A stretch of DNA of 64,000 nucleotides, taken from Streptomyces sp. NBC_01288. Its GTDB lineage: Bacteria > Actinomycetota > Actinomycetes > Streptomycetales > Streptomycetaceae. Below are positions 20,946 through 31,632 of this stretch, piece after piece; the stretch's first letter is position 1, and each line of letters opens with the position of its first letter. Both the position numbers and the translations under genes were made by a program. Under the pieces are notes generated by a model that saw only the letters and a program-made list of their open reading frames with translations, was not told where the DNA came from and did no database searches. The DNA lies in the NCBI RefSeq assembly GCF_035982055.1, contig NZ_CP108427.1, positions 2,542,001-2,606,000 of the forward strand, read 5' to 3'.

Positions 20946-22346
20946 TCAGCCGAACAGGCCGCGCAGGGTGCCGAAGACGCCCAGCAGCCACAGGGTGAGC
21001 GGCAGGAGGGCGATCGCCAGCAGGGAGTGCAGGATCTCCGCCGCGCGGCCCCAGTACGGGACCATGCGGCGTCCCGGTACGGTCCACACCGCGACCGTGA
21101 GTGTCGCCCCGACCGCGAGCAGCCCGCCCACCAGCAGGATCCGCTCGGTGCCGGACAGCCGCAGCCCCCAGCCGAACGCCAGCAGCAGCAGACCCCACGC
21201 GCCCGGCAGCACCAGCACCAGCCGTTGCGCGGTGTTCACCAGGCCCCGGCCGTGCAGGAGCAGCAGCAGGGACAGGACCAGCGCGACCAGCAGCGCGGGG
21301 AGGCTCGGACGGCGGGCGAGGGCCACCAGGCAGGCCGACGAGAGCACGCCCGTCGCGCCGTAGAGCGCGGTCATCCACTCGCCGGCCAGCTCGGTGCGTA
21401 CGGCGACGTCGTTGCCCCGGTAGGGCTCGATGCCCTCCTGGAGCTGTTCGGCGTTGGTGGGCAGCGCGGGCATGCGCATCCCGGCGAACTTGAACGACAG
21501 CGCGGGCACCAGCCCGCCCAGCAGCACCGTGAGCGCCGCGACCACGCCGGCCGCGCCCGCCACCCGCACGTCGAACACCGTCATCAGCACCCCGCCCACC
21601 GCCGCCGCGAGCGCCACCAGCGCCGAGGCCAGGAACAGCGGGGTACGGGCCGCGGAGGCCGCGAGGGCGAGGACCGCGCCGCCCGCCCAGGCCGCCGCCG
21701 CCCCCAACAGCCGTGCCCCCAGCACCTGGTGGGCCTGCGGACCGCTCAGCTCACCGCCCGGCACCAGCCAGCCCGCGAGCGCCAGCGCCGGGGACGCGAG
21801 CAGGCCCAGGATCACGCCGGTCGCCGGATCGTCCACCGCCCGGCTCGCCGACGCGGCCCCGGCCAGCAGCAGCAGACCGGTGCCTACGGCGGTGGCCGCG
21901 CGCAGCGACGCCGGGGCGCCCGGCAGCGCCAGCAGGACAAGACCGGCCAGTACGGCCACCGCGAGCAGGCCGCGCAGCAGGCGCCGGGCCGCCTCGGGGC
22001 TCCAGCCGTGCAGCCGGTCCCGGGTGACCGCGGCGATGCCGTCGACCAGGTCGTCGAGGCGTACCTCGGGCAACGCCTCGGTGCGCGGCCGGAGATGGAG
22101 CGCCTCACCGTCGGTCAGCCCGAGCGAGGCGAGGGTCGCCTCGTCGTCGAGCGGCCGGCCGCCGAGGCGCTGGAGCACCCAGCCGTCGTGTTCGAGACCG
22201 GTCTCCTCGGCCTCCTCCCCCGCGTACCGCAGCACGGTGGGCAGCAGGTCGGCGACGGGCACGTCGGACGGCACGGCGAGGTCGATGGTGCGGGCCGGGG
22301 CCCGCACGGTCAGATGGCACAGGCCGGTCACGGAAGTGTCGGTCAT
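20946..22346 (-). CDS. eccD: T7SS membrane channel protein EccD
   Basis: 466 residues from the ATG at 22346; a GTG four codons upstream, two bases after AGGAG, is an alternative start. Residues 1-95 form the ubiquitin-like YukD-type cytosolic domain (LTVRAPARTIDLAVP, then a DGWVLQRLGGRPL segment). About eleven hydrophobic helices follow from residue 125 to the end. EccD dimers form most of the transmembrane vestibule of the ESX core. The gene is transcribed away from eccC, with which it shares a 281-bp divergent region. Confidence 0.92.
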   Translation of the reverse strand: MTDTSVTGLCHLTVRAPARTIDLAVPSDVPVADLLPTVLRYAGEEAEETGLEHDGWVLQRLGGRPLDDEATLASLGLTDGEALHLRPRTEALPEVRLDDLVDGIAAVTRDRLHGWSPEAARRLLRGLLAVAVLAGLVLLALPGAPASLRAATAVGTGLLLLAGAASASRAVDDPATGVILGLLASPALALAGWLVPGGELSGPQAHQVLGARLLGAAAAWAGGAVLALAASAARTPLFLASALVALAAAVGGVLMTVFDVRVAGAAGVVAALTVLLGGLVPALSFKFAGMRMPALPTNAEQLQEGIEPYRGNDVAVRTELAGEWMTALYGATGVLSSACLVALARRPSLPALLVALVLSLLLLLHGRGLVNTAQRLVLVLPGAWGLLLLAFGWGLRLSGTERILLVGGLLAVGATLTVAVWTVPGRRMVPYWGRAAEILHSLLAIALLPLTLWLLGVFGTLRGLFG

Positions 22347-22502
22347 ACCGGGGCTCACGTCTCCTGGGACATCGAAACGGGGGCACGCGGCGCGGCGTGC
22401 GGAGGTGGGGGGAACAAGGGAAACAGGGTGCCGGTGTAGCGGGGGGTGACATGGACGTACAGAGTTGACGGGGTGCACACTACTGACACTCCCTACGACT
22501 CG

Positions 22503-22535
22503 TGTCAACGGGAGCCCCCACCAACGGTGTTGACA
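22503..22535. promoter_or_regulatory. Inverted repeat in the eccD-eccC divergent region
   Basis: TGTCAAC (22503-22509) and GTTGACA (22529-22535) form a perfect 7-bp inverted repeat 19 bp apart, about 92 bp before the eccC start. A TTGACG lies further upstream, so the arms could be -35-like elements or an operator. The 281-bp region shows no gene. Confidence 0.35.
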
Positions 22536-22627
22536 GCGTCCTCCACCGTGCCAGTGCCGAGGCCGGAATTCGGTGCATGCCCCCACATGCCGCCGCGGTG
22601 CGCGAAGTCCGTTAGGAGCCCCAAGCG

Positions 22628-25600
22628 TTGAGCGTGGTCCTGTTCCGTCGTCCTGCCCGCCGTCGTGGACCCGACATGCCCGCAGGCGAGTTGGTCCTCC
22701 AGGAACCGCCGACCCTCATGGAGACCGTCCCGGACACGTCCGCGGTGTGGACGTATCTGCCGATGGCCATGATGTCGGTCTCGATGATGATGATGTTCAT
22801 GCGGTCGGGCGGCCAGTCCAGCGGCATCTTCATGTACATCGCGCTCGGCATGATGGTGATGGCCGCCGGCGCGATGATGATCGGCCAGGTGATGCGCAAG
22901 GCCGGCGACCGCAAGCAGCGGCTGCGCGGCGAACGCCGTGACTATCTGCGGTACTTGGCGCAAAGTCGACGTACGGTGCAGCGTGCCGTGATCGAGCAGC
23001 AGCTCGCGCTGGCCTGGCGGCATCCCGAGCCCCGGGTGCTGCGCACCATGGTTCGCACCACGCGGCTGTGGGAGCGGCGGGTCAAGGACGACGACTTCGG
23101 CGAGGTGCGGATAGCGGTCGGCGACCAGCAGCTCGCGATGCGGCTGACTCCCGTGTCCAGCAAGCCCGTCGAGGACCTGGAACCGCTGTGCGCGCACGCG
23201 CTGCGCCGGTTCATCCGCGCCTACAGCACCGTTCCCGGCCAGCCGATCGCGCTGTATCTGCGGTCCTGGTCACGGGTGTTGGTGCACGGCGACCACGACG
23301 CCGCCCGCGGGATGCTGCGCGCCGCGCTGGCCCAACTGGCCCTGTTCCACCCGCCGGAGGAGCTGTGGATCGCGGTCTGCGCCGCTGACGAGGTGCGCGC
23401 CGAGTGGGAGTGGGTGAAGTGGCTGCCGCACAACCAGCACCCTCAGGAGACCGACGGCGCGGGCCCGTTGCGCATGGTGGCCTCCGCCTTCACCGATCTG
23501 GAGGACCAGCTCGGCAGCGAGTTCTCCGAGCGGCCCGCGTTCGACCCCGACGCCGTGCCCGGCCGTGACGAGCCGCTGGTGGTCGTCATCGTGGACGGCG
23601 CGAGCATCCCGGCGGGCCACCGCTTCGACGGCCCCGGCTACCGCAACGCCGTCGTCGTCGACCTCTCCGACAGCCTCACCTGGCGCCCCGGCCGCACCAC
23701 CCTGCGCCTCGACGTCTCTCCGGACGCGGTCGCCCTGGTCCGCACCGACCGCAGCCGCAAGGAACAGTCCACCGTCCTGGGCCGCCCCGACCGGCTCGGC
23801 CCGGTCGCCGCCGAGGCGCTGGCCCGGCTGATCGCGCCGTACCGGATGACGCTCTCCTCCGACGCGGTCGAACCGCTGTCGAACGACACGGAGTTGACCA
23901 CGCTGCTCGGCATCGCCGACCTGCACCGGCTGGACCCCGACACGATCTGGCGGCGGCACACCGGCTCCGCCCGGCTGCGCGTCCCGGTCGCCGTCGGCGC
24001 GGACGGCCGGCCCGTGGAGCTGGACATCAAGGAGTCCGCGCAGGGCGGCATGGGCCCGCACGGCATGCTCATCGGCGCCACCGGTTCCGGCAAGTCCGAG
24101 CTGCTGCGCACCCTGGTCCTCGGTCTCGCGCTCACCAACTCCTCCGAGACCCTGAACTTCGTCCTGGTGGACTTCAAGGGCGGTGCGACCTTCCTCGGTC
24201 TGGACGAACTCCCGCACACCTCCGCCGTCATCACCAACCTCGCCGACGAGGCCGCCCTGGTGGAGCGCATGCAGGACGCGCTGCACGGTGAACTCATCCG
24301 CCGCCAGGAGCTGTTGAGGTCGGCGGGCAACTACACCTCGGCGCTGGAGTACGAGAAGGCGCGGGCCGGCGGCGCCGATCTCGCTCCGCTGCCCAGCCTG
24401 TTCGTCGTCGTCGACGAGTTCAGCGAACTCCTCGCCTCGCACCGGGAGTTCATGGAGCTGTTCGTGATGATCGGCCGCCTCGGCCGGTCGCTGGGCGTGC
24501 ATCTGCTGCTCGCCTCGCAGCGCCTGGACGAGGGCAGGATGCACCAGTTGGAGTCGCACCTGTCGTACCGGATCGGTCTGCGCACCTTCTCCGCGATGGA
24601 GTCCCGGGGTGTCCTCGGCGTCCCCGACGCGTACGAACTGCCGTCCCAGCCCGGCAGCGGCTACCTCAAGAGCGGCATCGAGGCGCTCACCCGCTTCCGT
24701 GCCGCCTACGTCTCCGGCCCGTACCGCAGGCGCGGCGGTGCGGTCGCGCAGGCCCGGGTCGCCACGCAGGTGGTGCCCTGGTCGACCGGGTACATCGTGC
24801 CGCGCGCTCCGGCACCGGCCGCGATCGCGGCGCCGGAGCCCGAGGCGGAGGAGGCCACCGAGAGCCTGCTGGCGGTGGCGCTGGACCGGCTGCGCGACTC
24901 CGGGCCGCCCGCCCACCGGGTGTGGCTGCCGCCGCTGGACACCGCGTCCCCGCTGGACGTCCTGCTCGGTGGTCTCGCCGAGGACCCGGACCGCGGTCTG
25001 AGCGCGTCCCGCTGGGTCGGCGCCGGGAAGCTGCGGGTCCCGGTCGGCCTGGTCGACAAGCCGTTCGACCAGCGCCGTGATCCGCTCGTGGTGGACCTCG
25101 CCGGGGCGGGCGGCCATGTCGCCGTCGCGGGCGGTTCGCAGAGCGGTAAGTCCACCGTCCTGCGCAGCCTCATCTTTGCGCTCGCGCTGACCCACACCCC
25201 GCGCGAAGTCCAGTTCTACTGCCTCGACTTCGGCGGCGGCACGCTCTCCCAGCTGACCGGTCTGCCGCATGTCGGCGGGGTCGCGGCCCGCCTCGACACC
25301 GAGCGGATCAGCCGTACGGTCGCCGAGGTCACCGCCGTCCTCACCCAGCGCGAGCAGTTCTTCCTCGACAACGGCATCGACTCGATGTCCACGTACCGGC
25401 GCCGTCGCGCGGCCGGGGAGTTCCCCGACGAACCGCACGGCGACATCTTCCTGGTGATCGACGGCTGGTCGGCGGTCCGGCAGAACTTCGACCAGTTCAT
25501 CCCCACGTTCAACCAGATCGCCACCAGCGGCCTCAACTACGGCATCCACCTCATCGTCGCGACCGCCCGCTGGCTGGAACTCACCGCCCCGGTCCGCGAC

Positions 25601-26611
25601 CAGTCCGCGACCCGGCTCGAACTCCGGCTCGGCGACACGATGGACTCCGTCGTGGACATCCGCAAGGCGAGCGCGGTGCCCCAGATCCCGGGCCGCGGCC
25701 TGACCGTCGAGACGAAACTCCACTTCCTCTCGGCGCTGCCCCGAGGCGACGGTTCCACCGACCACGAGAGCCTCAGCGAGGGCGTCGCGGACCTGGTCGA
25801 CCGCATCGCCTCCGCCTGGCACGGCCCACGCGCCCCCCAGGTCCGGATGCTCCCGCACCGCCTGCCCGCGGCCGAACTCCCCGAGCCCGAACTCGGCGAC
25901 GGCGTCAGCCTCAAGCTCGCGCTCGGCCAGGACGAGGAGACCCTCGGCACGGTCTGGCACGACTTCTCCCGCACCCCGCACCTGGTCGCGGTCGGCGACT
26001 CGGAGAGCGGCAAGACCAACCTCCTACGGCTGGTCGCGGACTCCGTCGTGGCCCGCTACACCCCCGCCGAGGCCCGCATCCTGGTCGTGGACTACCGCCG
26101 CGGCCTGGTCGACGCGGTCCCCGAGGAGTACCGCCTGGGCCACGCGGTGGCCCTGGAAGCCCTCAAACAACTGGTCGGCGGCTCGGCGAAGGCCCTGCGC
26201 ACCCGCGTCCCCGGCCAGGAGATCACCCCAGCCCGCATGCGCCAGGCCGACTGGTGGACGGGCCCCCGCCTGTTCGTCCTCGTCGACGACTACGACATGG
26301 TCGGCGGCGGCACGGTCATGGACCACCCGTTCTCCCCTCTCTTCGAACACCTCGCCCTGGGCCACGAGTTGGGCCTGCACGTGGTCGTAGCCCGCTCCGC
26401 CACCGGCGCCGGCCGCGGCCTGAACGACCAGTTCCTGCGCCGCCTGGACGAGGTCAACACCCCGGGCATCCTGATGTCCTGCTCCCCGTCCGAGGGCTAC
26501 GTCTTCGGCAACGTCAAGCCCCGCGTCCTCCCCCCGGGCCGAGCCCTCCACATCGTCCGCCGCAAGCCGTCCCTCATCCAGACGGCACTGGCGGCGGGGG
26601 CGGAGGAGTAG
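22628..26611 (+). CDS. eccC: T7SS motor ATPase EccC (fused EccCa-EccCb)
   Basis: 1,327 residues, TTG start with AGGAG nine bases upstream. Two N-terminal transmembrane helices (about 40-85, Met-rich) are followed by three FtsK/SpoIIIE-type ATPase domains with Walker A lysines at 489 (GATGSGKSE), 841 (GGSQSGKST) and 1129 (GDSESGKTN). Walker B-like strands are LFVVVDEF, IFLVIDGW and LFVLVDDY. Only the first domain ends in the classic acidic DE pair, consistent with ATPase 1 being the active one and the later domains binding substrate signals. It is the energy source that recruits WXG substrates. It is followed by a strong terminator. Confidence 0.96.
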   Translation: MSVVLFRRPARRRGPDMPAGELVLQEPPTLMETVPDTSAVWTYLPMAMMSVSMMMMFMRSGGQSSGIFMYIALGMMVMAAGAMMIGQVMRKAGDRKQRLRGERRDYLRYLAQSRRTVQRAVIEQQLALAWRHPEPRVLRTMVRTTRLWERRVKDDDFGEVRIAVGDQQLAMRLTPVSSKPVEDLEPLCAHALRRFIRAYSTVPGQPIALYLRSWSRVLVHGDHDAARGMLRAALAQLALFHPPEELWIAVCAADEVRAEWEWVKWLPHNQHPQETDGAGPLRMVASAFTDLEDQLGSEFSERPAFDPDAVPGRDEPLVVVIVDGASIPAGHRFDGPGYRNAVVVDLSDSLTWRPGRTTLRLDVSPDAVALVRTDRSRKEQSTVLGRPDRLGPVAAEALARLIAPYRMTLSSDAVEPLSNDTELTTLLGIADLHRLDPDTIWRRHTGSARLRVPVAVGADGRPVELDIKESAQGGMGPHGMLIGATGSGKSELLRTLVLGLALTNSSETLNFVLVDFKGGATFLGLDELPHTSAVITNLADEAALVERMQDALHGELIRRQELLRSAGNYTSALEYEKARAGGADLAPLPSLFVVVDEFSELLASHREFMELFVMIGRLGRSLGVHLLLASQRLDEGRMHQLESHLSYRIGLRTFSAMESRGVLGVPDAYELPSQPGSGYLKSGIEALTRFRAAYVSGPYRRRGGAVAQARVATQVVPWSTGYIVPRAPAPAAIAAPEPEAEEATESLLAVALDRLRDSGPPAHRVWLPPLDTASPLDVLLGGLAEDPDRGLSASRWVGAGKLRVPVGLVDKPFDQRRDPLVVDLAGAGGHVAVAGGSQSGKSTVLRSLIFALALTHTPREVQFYCLDFGGGTLSQLTGLPHVGGVAARLDTERISRTVAEVTAVLTQREQFFLDNGIDSMSTYRRRRAAGEFPDEPHGDIFLVIDGWSAVRQNFDQFIPTFNQIATSGLNYGIHLIVATARWLELTAPVRDQSATRLELRLGDTMDSVVDIRKASAVPQIPGRGLTVETKLHFLSALPRGDGSTDHESLSEGVADLVDRIASAWHGPRAPQVRMLPHRLPAAELPEPELGDGVSLKLALGQDEETLGTVWHDFSRTPHLVAVGDSESGKTNLLRLVADSVVARYTPAEARILVVDYRRGLVDAVPEEYRLGHAVALEALKQLVGGSAKALRTRVPGQEITPARMRQADWWTGPRLFVLVDDYDMVGGGTVMDHPFSPLFEHLALGHELGLHVVVARSATGAGRGLNDQFLRRLDEVNTPGILMSCSPSEGYVFGNVKPRVLPPGRALHIVRRKPSLIQTALAAGAEE

Positions 26612-26624
26612 GCGCCGACACCGA

Positions 26625-26669
26625 ACGGAACGGCCCCGGGCGACAGTTCGTCGCCCGGGGCCGTTCCGT
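26625..26669. terminator. Bidirectional terminator between eccC and mycosin gene
   Basis: Perfect 20-bp stem (26625-26644 with 26650-26669) and 5-nt loop, 13 bp after the eccC stop, between two convergent genes. Confidence 0.88.
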
Positions 26670-26709
26670 CTCACGCTGTGCGTCGTGTCCGCGACGACCG
26701 GTCCAGCCG

Positions 26710-27981
26710 TCAGCTCTCCGAGGTCCCCTGGGCGCCGGTGCCCACCGGAACCGGGCTCTCCGCGCCCTCGGGCCCGGGACCGGCCGTACGCTCCGGCCGC
26801 GACGGGCGCCAGCCCAAGCGGCGTCCCCGGGGCAGGATCAAGCCCAGCCACACCACCGCGATGATCACGGCGAGGCCCGCCGACGCGGGCCACAGGGCGC
26901 GGCGGAGGGGGCCTGCCGCCTTGTCGGCCGGGAGGTGGACCGGGGTGCCCGCGTCGCCCCGGGACGGTGCGGTGGCGGTGCCGGTCAGGACCGAGGTGAC
27001 CGCCGCGTACGGGTCGAGGCGAGGTACGTCGGCCGGATAGGCGGAGGTGCGGAGGAGGGTCGCGGTCTGGGCGGCCGTCAGGTCCGGGTGGACGGAGCGC
27101 ACCAGCGCCGCCGCCCCCGCCACGAAACCGGCGGCCAGTGACGCGCCGGAGCCGATGTAGTGGCCGGCCTTCTTCGGGCCGATGCCGACAACTCCGTCCC
27201 CGGGCGCGGCGATCGACGCGCTGGGCGTCGTGTACGCGCCGGTCGGCCGCTTGCCGGAGACGTCGACGTCGAGGACGGAGAGCACTCCGTCGTCGGCGGC
27301 CGGGTAGTAGTCGCGGGCGGGCGGAGTGTCCGTCGAGGTCGCCGTCGCCGGTGTGTCCGGTACGGCCGCCGCGATCACCAGGACGTCCTTCTTCGCGGCC
27401 AGCGCGACGGCGGAGCGCAGCGTGGCACTGTCGGCCGCGAGCGCCGCCGACACCGTCACCACCTCGGCACCGCCGTCCACGGCGGCCCGGATGCCCTCCG
27501 CGACCCGGTCCGCGGTGACCTTCCCCCGCGCGTCACTGCCCCGCACCGCGAGGATCCGCGCCTGCTGCGCGACCCCGGCGAACCGCACACCGTCCGCTAC
27601 GGCCGCGCCGACCAGCCCGGCCACGAAGGTGCCGTGTCCCACACAGTCGGTCCCGGCGTCGCCGACCGCGGTGATCCGGCCCTTGAGCGCGGGTGCGGAG
27701 GACGAGACCCCGGTGTCGACCACGCCGACGGTCACCCCGGTGCCCGACGCGAACGGCCAGGTGCGGCTGAGCTGGAGGGAGACCTGCTCCCAGGGCACGT
27801 CGGTGGCGCGCTGGTCAGAGCCCGTCGCGCAGGCCGCGTCGGCGTCCAACTGCGACGCCAGTACGGGGAGTTGGACCGTGCCGTCGGCCGCCGTCGCGGA
27901 TCCGGCGCCGACGGCGCTCGCGGCACCCGTCAGCAGCAGTGCCAGACCGGCGGCGACGGCCTTGTGGTGGGTCGTCGTCAT
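26710..27981 (-). CDS. mycP: Mycosin-type subtilisin protease MycP
   Basis: 423 residues, ATG at 27981 overlapping the stop of the EccA-like gene (ATGA). A signal peptide (1-32, cleaved near ATAADG) leads into an S8 domain with catalytic Asp89 (VVDTG), His116 (GHGTFVAG) and Ser281 ([10 protein letters not shown]). A transmembrane helix near 365-385 and a basic tail anchor it outside the membrane. Cys51 and Cys113 may form the disulfide known in mycosins. The usual oxyanion AAGN is replaced by AAAV, so the expected Asn is not seen, and GTS is GAS at the active serine. Mycosins stabilise the ESX core and may process substrates; proteolytic activity is uncertain here. Confidence 0.88.
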   Translation of the reverse strand: MTTTHHKAVAAGLALLLTGAASAVGAGSATAADGTVQLPVLASQLDADAACATGSDQRATDVPWEQVSLQLSRTWPFASGTGVTVGVVDTGVSSSAPALKGRITAVGDAGTDCVGHGTFVAGLVGAAVADGVRFAGVAQQARILAVRGSDARGKVTADRVAEGIRAAVDGGAEVVTVSAALAADSATLRSAVALAAKKDVLVIAAAVPDTPATATSTDTPPARDYYPAADDGVLSVLDVDVSGKRPTGAYTTPSASIAAPGDGVVGIGPKKAGHYIGSGASLAAGFVAGAAALVRSVHPDLTAAQTATLLRTSAYPADVPRLDPYAAVTSVLTGTATAPSRGDAGTPVHLPADKAAGPLRRALWPASAGLAVIIAVVWLGLILPRGRRLGWRPSRPERTAGPGPEGAESPVPVGTGAQGTSES

Positions 27982-30900
27982 GCCCGGGCCGCCCCGCTGG
28001 AGGTCGGGGAGGCGGCCGTCGGGTCGGCGAGGTCCTCCGGGAGGAGCAGCCGCAGGTCGTCGAGGCTGGGGACGGCCAGTCTGCTGAGTCGGCCCGCCTG
28101 TCGGGTCATCATCCGCTCCAGGATCTGGCGGGCGGTGCGCGCGTTGCCGAAGGAGCGGTCGCGGGGCAGCCCGTCGAAGTACTGGCGGAGGACCGGTCCC
28201 AGTCCGGCCGCGCACTCGTAGCCGAGCTGTACGGCGTGCTCGCGGACGATGGTGACCAGCTCGTCGGAGGAGTAGTCGGCGAACTCGACCCGGCGCGAGA
28301 AGCGGGAGGACAGGCCCGGGTTGGAGGCCAGGAAGTTCTCCATCTCCTGGGTGTACCCGGCGACGATGACGACCACCTTGTCGCGGTGGTCCTCCATGAG
28401 CTTCAGCAGGGTGTCCACGGCCTCCCGGCCGAAGTCGGAGCCGGACGCCTCACGCGGGGTGAGGGTGTACGCCTCGTCGACGAACAGCACTCCGCCCAGG
28501 GCCCGTTCGAAGACCTCGCGGGTCAACTGCGCGGTGTGGCCCACGTATCGGCCGACGAGGTCGGCGCGGGACACCTCGACGAGCTGGCCGCGCGGCAACA
28601 CGCCCAGGGAGGCGAGGAGTTCGCCGTAGAGACGCGCCACGGTGGTCTTGCCGGTGCCGGGCGGGCCGGTGAAGACGAGGTGGTGGCTGAGCCGGGGCAC
28701 GGGGAGTCCGGCGGCCTCGCGCTGCTTGGCCGTCGACACGAGGTTGACGAGGTCGGTGACGTCCCGCTTCACCGCGTGCAGTCCGACCAGCGCGTCCAGC
28801 CTGCTCAGCGCGTCGTCGCCGGAGTCGACGGCGTTCGGGCCGTCGGCGGCGGTGCGGGCCGCCTCCTCGCTGATGTCCTGCGGCAGCAGGAGCGAGAGGT
28901 CCTGCTCGGTGACGTCGGTGAGCGCGGACAGCCGTACGGCCTGCCGGTCCACCATCTCCTCGAACACCTGCCGTGCGGCACGGCCGTTGCCGAACCCGGC
29001 GTCCTTCGGTATGCGCTCGAAGTGCACCGCGAGGGCGAGTCGGGTCTCGTCGGCGAGTGCGTACTGGTGGCGTACGCACATGCTCTCCATGATCTCGACC
29101 AGCTCCGGCACCGAGTAGTTCTCGAACTCGACGGTGCGTGAGAAGCGGGACGCCAGACCGGGGTTGGAGCCGAGGAAGCTGCGCATCTCGTCGGAGTAGC
29201 CCGCCGCGACGACGACGACGTCCTCGCGGTGGTCCTCCATCAGCTTCAGCAGGGTGTCGACGGCCTCGCGCCCGAAGTCGGCCCCGGAACCACGGGAGTC
29301 GGAGGTGAGGGTGTACGCCTCGTCGACGAACAGGACACCGCCCAGGGCCCGTTCGAAGGCCTCGGTGGTCTTGATGGCCGTACCGCCGATGACCTGGGCG
29401 ACGAGGTCGGCGCGGGAGACCTCGACGAGGTGTCCGGAGCGCAGGGCGCCCAGCTCGGCGAGGATCGTGCCGTAGAGGCGGGCGACGGTGGTCTTACCCG
29501 TACCGGGCGGGCCCGCGAAGACGAGGTGGCGGCTCATCGGCGGTGCGGACATGCCGAGTTGGGCGCGGCGCGCGGCGAGCTGGGTGAGGTTGACGAGGGT
29601 GCGGACCTGTTCCTTGACGTTGTCGAGGCCGATCAGGCTCTCCAGCGCGGCCATCGGTCCGTCGGGGCGGCCGGGGCCGTCCGAGGCGGACACGGTGCCC
29701 GCCGGGTCGGTGCCCTCGGCCTCGCCGAAGCCCCAGGCGTCGCGGGACTCGTTGCCGGTGCTGATGAGGTTCTCCACCGCGAGCCGGCCGCCCGCCTTGG
29801 CCTGCACGAGGCCGCCGCCCTTGTTGTCGCGGACCGTGCAGCCCACCACGGAGACCGGGGCCTCCGACTCGACGCGGATGCCGTCGCGGTCGTTGCCGGC
29901 CGCCTCGCAGCCGTTCAGGGAGGCCCGGCCGCCGTCGCGGACCAGGAAACCGTGCTCGGCGGACGCGGCGGTCCGCACCCGGTTCGCCGTCAACTCCCCG
30001 CCGGTGTCCACGAGTACACCGCAGCCGCCGGCCGAGACCAGCTCGCCGTCACGCAGCGCCGCCGTGCCCTCGCCGCCGATCTCCAGACCGGCACCGCCGG
30101 GGTTGTTGACCCGGAATCCGGCGAGATAGACGTTGCCGCCCGCCGCGACCTCCGCGCCCGCGCCGCCCGGTGCCTCCACCGTGCAGTCCTCCACCCGGCC
30201 GCGCCCGCCGTCGCGCACCGACACGCCGGAGCCACCGGCCCCGGTGATCCTGGCGCGCCGCACCAGCGGGTTGGCGTTGCCGCGGATCACCACACCGGCG
30301 CCCTTGACGTCGATGATCTCCACGCGCTCCAGCTCGGCCGCCGCGTCCTCTTCCAGCAGCACGCCGTCCGACTCGCCGTCCCGGACGGTGAGCGAGGTCA
30401 GCGTGGGCGAGGAGGCCCCGGCCACGCGCAGCGCCGCCATCTGGGCGCCGGTCAGCCAGCAGTCCTCGTACGTGCCGCGCGAACGGTCCGTCACCAGCAG
30501 GCCGTTGCCCGTGGTGCGGGCGGTGCGGCAGCGGCGCAGCACCGGGTCGGAGCCGTGCGAGACGATGATGCCGGGGCCGCTGGAGCCGGTGACCCGCACC
30601 TCCTCCAGCTCGCAGCGGGCGGTGCTGGTGATGTGCACGCCGATCGAGGTGTCGCGGACCACGGTCCGCAGCACGCGTATCGCGCTGCGCTCCTCAAGTG
30701 CCAGCGAGGGCTTGTCCGTTGAGGCCAGGTCGCAGTCCTCGACGGAGCCTTGCGCATCCCCGTTGGCGAGCACGCCGTTGCCGCGCGCGTCCCGCACCGT
30801 GCAGCCGCGCAGGGTGGCCCGGCCGCGCTCACTGATCACCACCCCGCTGGTACCGAAGTGTTCGAAGGTGCAGGACTCCAGCGAACTCTCCGTGGACGAG

Positions 30901-31322
30901 GTGACCACGACACCGGCACCGGTGCGATTCGACACCCGGCACTCGCGCATCGCCAACGAGCCGGAGTTGCGCGCCAGTACGGTCGTCCACGAGGCGCCGG
31001 ACAGATCGCAGCCCTGCATCGCGACCTGCCCGTGCGAGGCGTCCACGGCCGGGTGTTCCTCGTCGTGGCCCTGGACCACCAGGTCGGTCAGCATCACCGC
31101 GTCGACGCGCAGCGAGATCACGGTGCCCTTGCGCGGGGCCAACCGGACGGTGCCGCGCGCCTGTTCGGCGACGATGGTGACCCGGGTGGTGACGACGAGG
31201 TTCTCCTCGTAGGTCCCCGGGCGCACACTCAGCACCGCGCCTCCGCGCGCCCTCGCCAGGGCCTCTCCGATCGTCCGGGCGTCCCCGGTGCCCTCCGGAC
31301 AGACCGTCAGTACCTGGCGCAC
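27978..31322 (-). CDS. EccA-like tandem AAA ATPase fused to a parallel beta-helix
   Basis: 1,114 residues, GTG at 31322 with GAGGAGG eight bases upstream. Residues 1-545 are a right-handed beta-helix of about 22-residue coils (repeated G-V-x-V, C-x-V-x-D patterns as in NosD/CASH domains). Two CbxX/CfxQ-type AAA domains follow, with Walker A lysines at about 610 and 892 (GPPGTGKTT) and Walker [13 protein letters not shown] in both. EccA is a cytosolic AAA ATPase thought to act on ESX substrates or chaperones; normal EccA has a TPR head and one AAA domain. Here a beta-helix replaces the TPR and the AAA is doubled. It is translationally coupled to mycP. Confidence 0.88.
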   Translation of the reverse strand: MRQVLTVCPEGTGDARTIGEALARARGGAVLSVRPGTYEENLVVTTRVTIVAEQARGTVRLAPRKGTVISLRVDAVMLTDLVVQGHDEEHPAVDASHGQVAMQGCDLSGASWTTVLARNSGSLAMRECRVSNRTGAGVVVTSSTESSLESCTFEHFGTSGVVISERGRATLRGCTVRDARGNGVLANGDAQGSVEDCDLASTDKPSLALEERSAIRVLRTVVRDTSIGVHITSTARCELEEVRVTGSSGPGIIVSHGSDPVLRRCRTARTTGNGLLVTDRSRGTYEDCWLTGAQMAALRVAGASSPTLTSLTVRDGESDGVLLEEDAAAELERVEIIDVKGAGVVIRGNANPLVRRARITGAGGSGVSVRDGGRGRVEDCTVEAPGGAGAEVAAGGNVYLAGFRVNNPGGAGLEIGGEGTAALRDGELVSAGGCGVLVDTGGELTANRVRTAASAEHGFLVRDGGRASLNGCEAAGNDRDGIRVESEAPVSVVGCTVRDNKGGGLVQAKAGGRLAVENLISTGNESRDAWGFGEAEGTDPAGTVSASDGPGRPDGPMAALESLIGLDNVKEQVRTLVNLTQLAARRAQLGMSAPPMSRHLVFAGPPGTGKTTVARLYGTILAELGALRSGHLVEVSRADLVAQVIGGTAIKTTEAFERALGGVLFVDEAYTLTSDSRGSGADFGREAVDTLLKLMEDHREDVVVVAAGYSDEMRSFLGSNPGLASRFSRTVEFENYSVPELVEIMESMCVRHQYALADETRLALAVHFERIPKDAGFGNGRAARQVFEEMVDRQAVRLSALTDVTEQDLSLLLPQDISEEAARTAADGPNAVDSGDDALSRLDALVGLHAVKRDVTDLVNLVSTAKQREAAGLPVPRLSHHLVFTGPPGTGKTTVARLYGELLASLGVLPRGQLVEVSRADLVGRYVGHTAQLTREVFERALGGVLFVDEAYTLTPREASGSDFGREAVDTLLKLMEDHRDKVVVIVAGYTQEMENFLASNPGLSSRFSRRVEFADYSSDELVTIVREHAVQLGYECAAGLGPVLRQYFDGLPRDRSFGNARTARQILERMMTRQAGRLSRLAVPSLDDLRLLLPEDLADPTAASPTSSGAARA

Positions 31323-31632
31323 TCAGCTGACCTCCTCGTGTCGGCACCTGTCGGTTGCGGTAACCCCATCATGCCGTCCCCGCACGCGCGTTCCCACTCC
31401 GGTCCGGAAAGCGGAACGTTCGCGACGGGTGCGCGCGCTGCGGCACAAGAGTGCCGTACGGCGAATTATGGGCTGTTGCGCAACGGCCTTACCAGCGCCG
31501 GGGCTTGTGCGTGACGATTGTTAACTCCGGTGAAAGGAACCGCTGTTGGCGCATACGCGTGAAGAGACGTGAATAGGATTGCGCACACAGACGTACGACG
31601 AACTGCTGGGCGAATGAGAGCGGACAGGGCGG

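Noticed and set aside
18769..31322. An eccE gene
   Set aside because: No reading frame with the EccE pattern (two N-terminal helices plus cytosolic domain) was found among the T7SS genes; it may lie outside the window or be absent.
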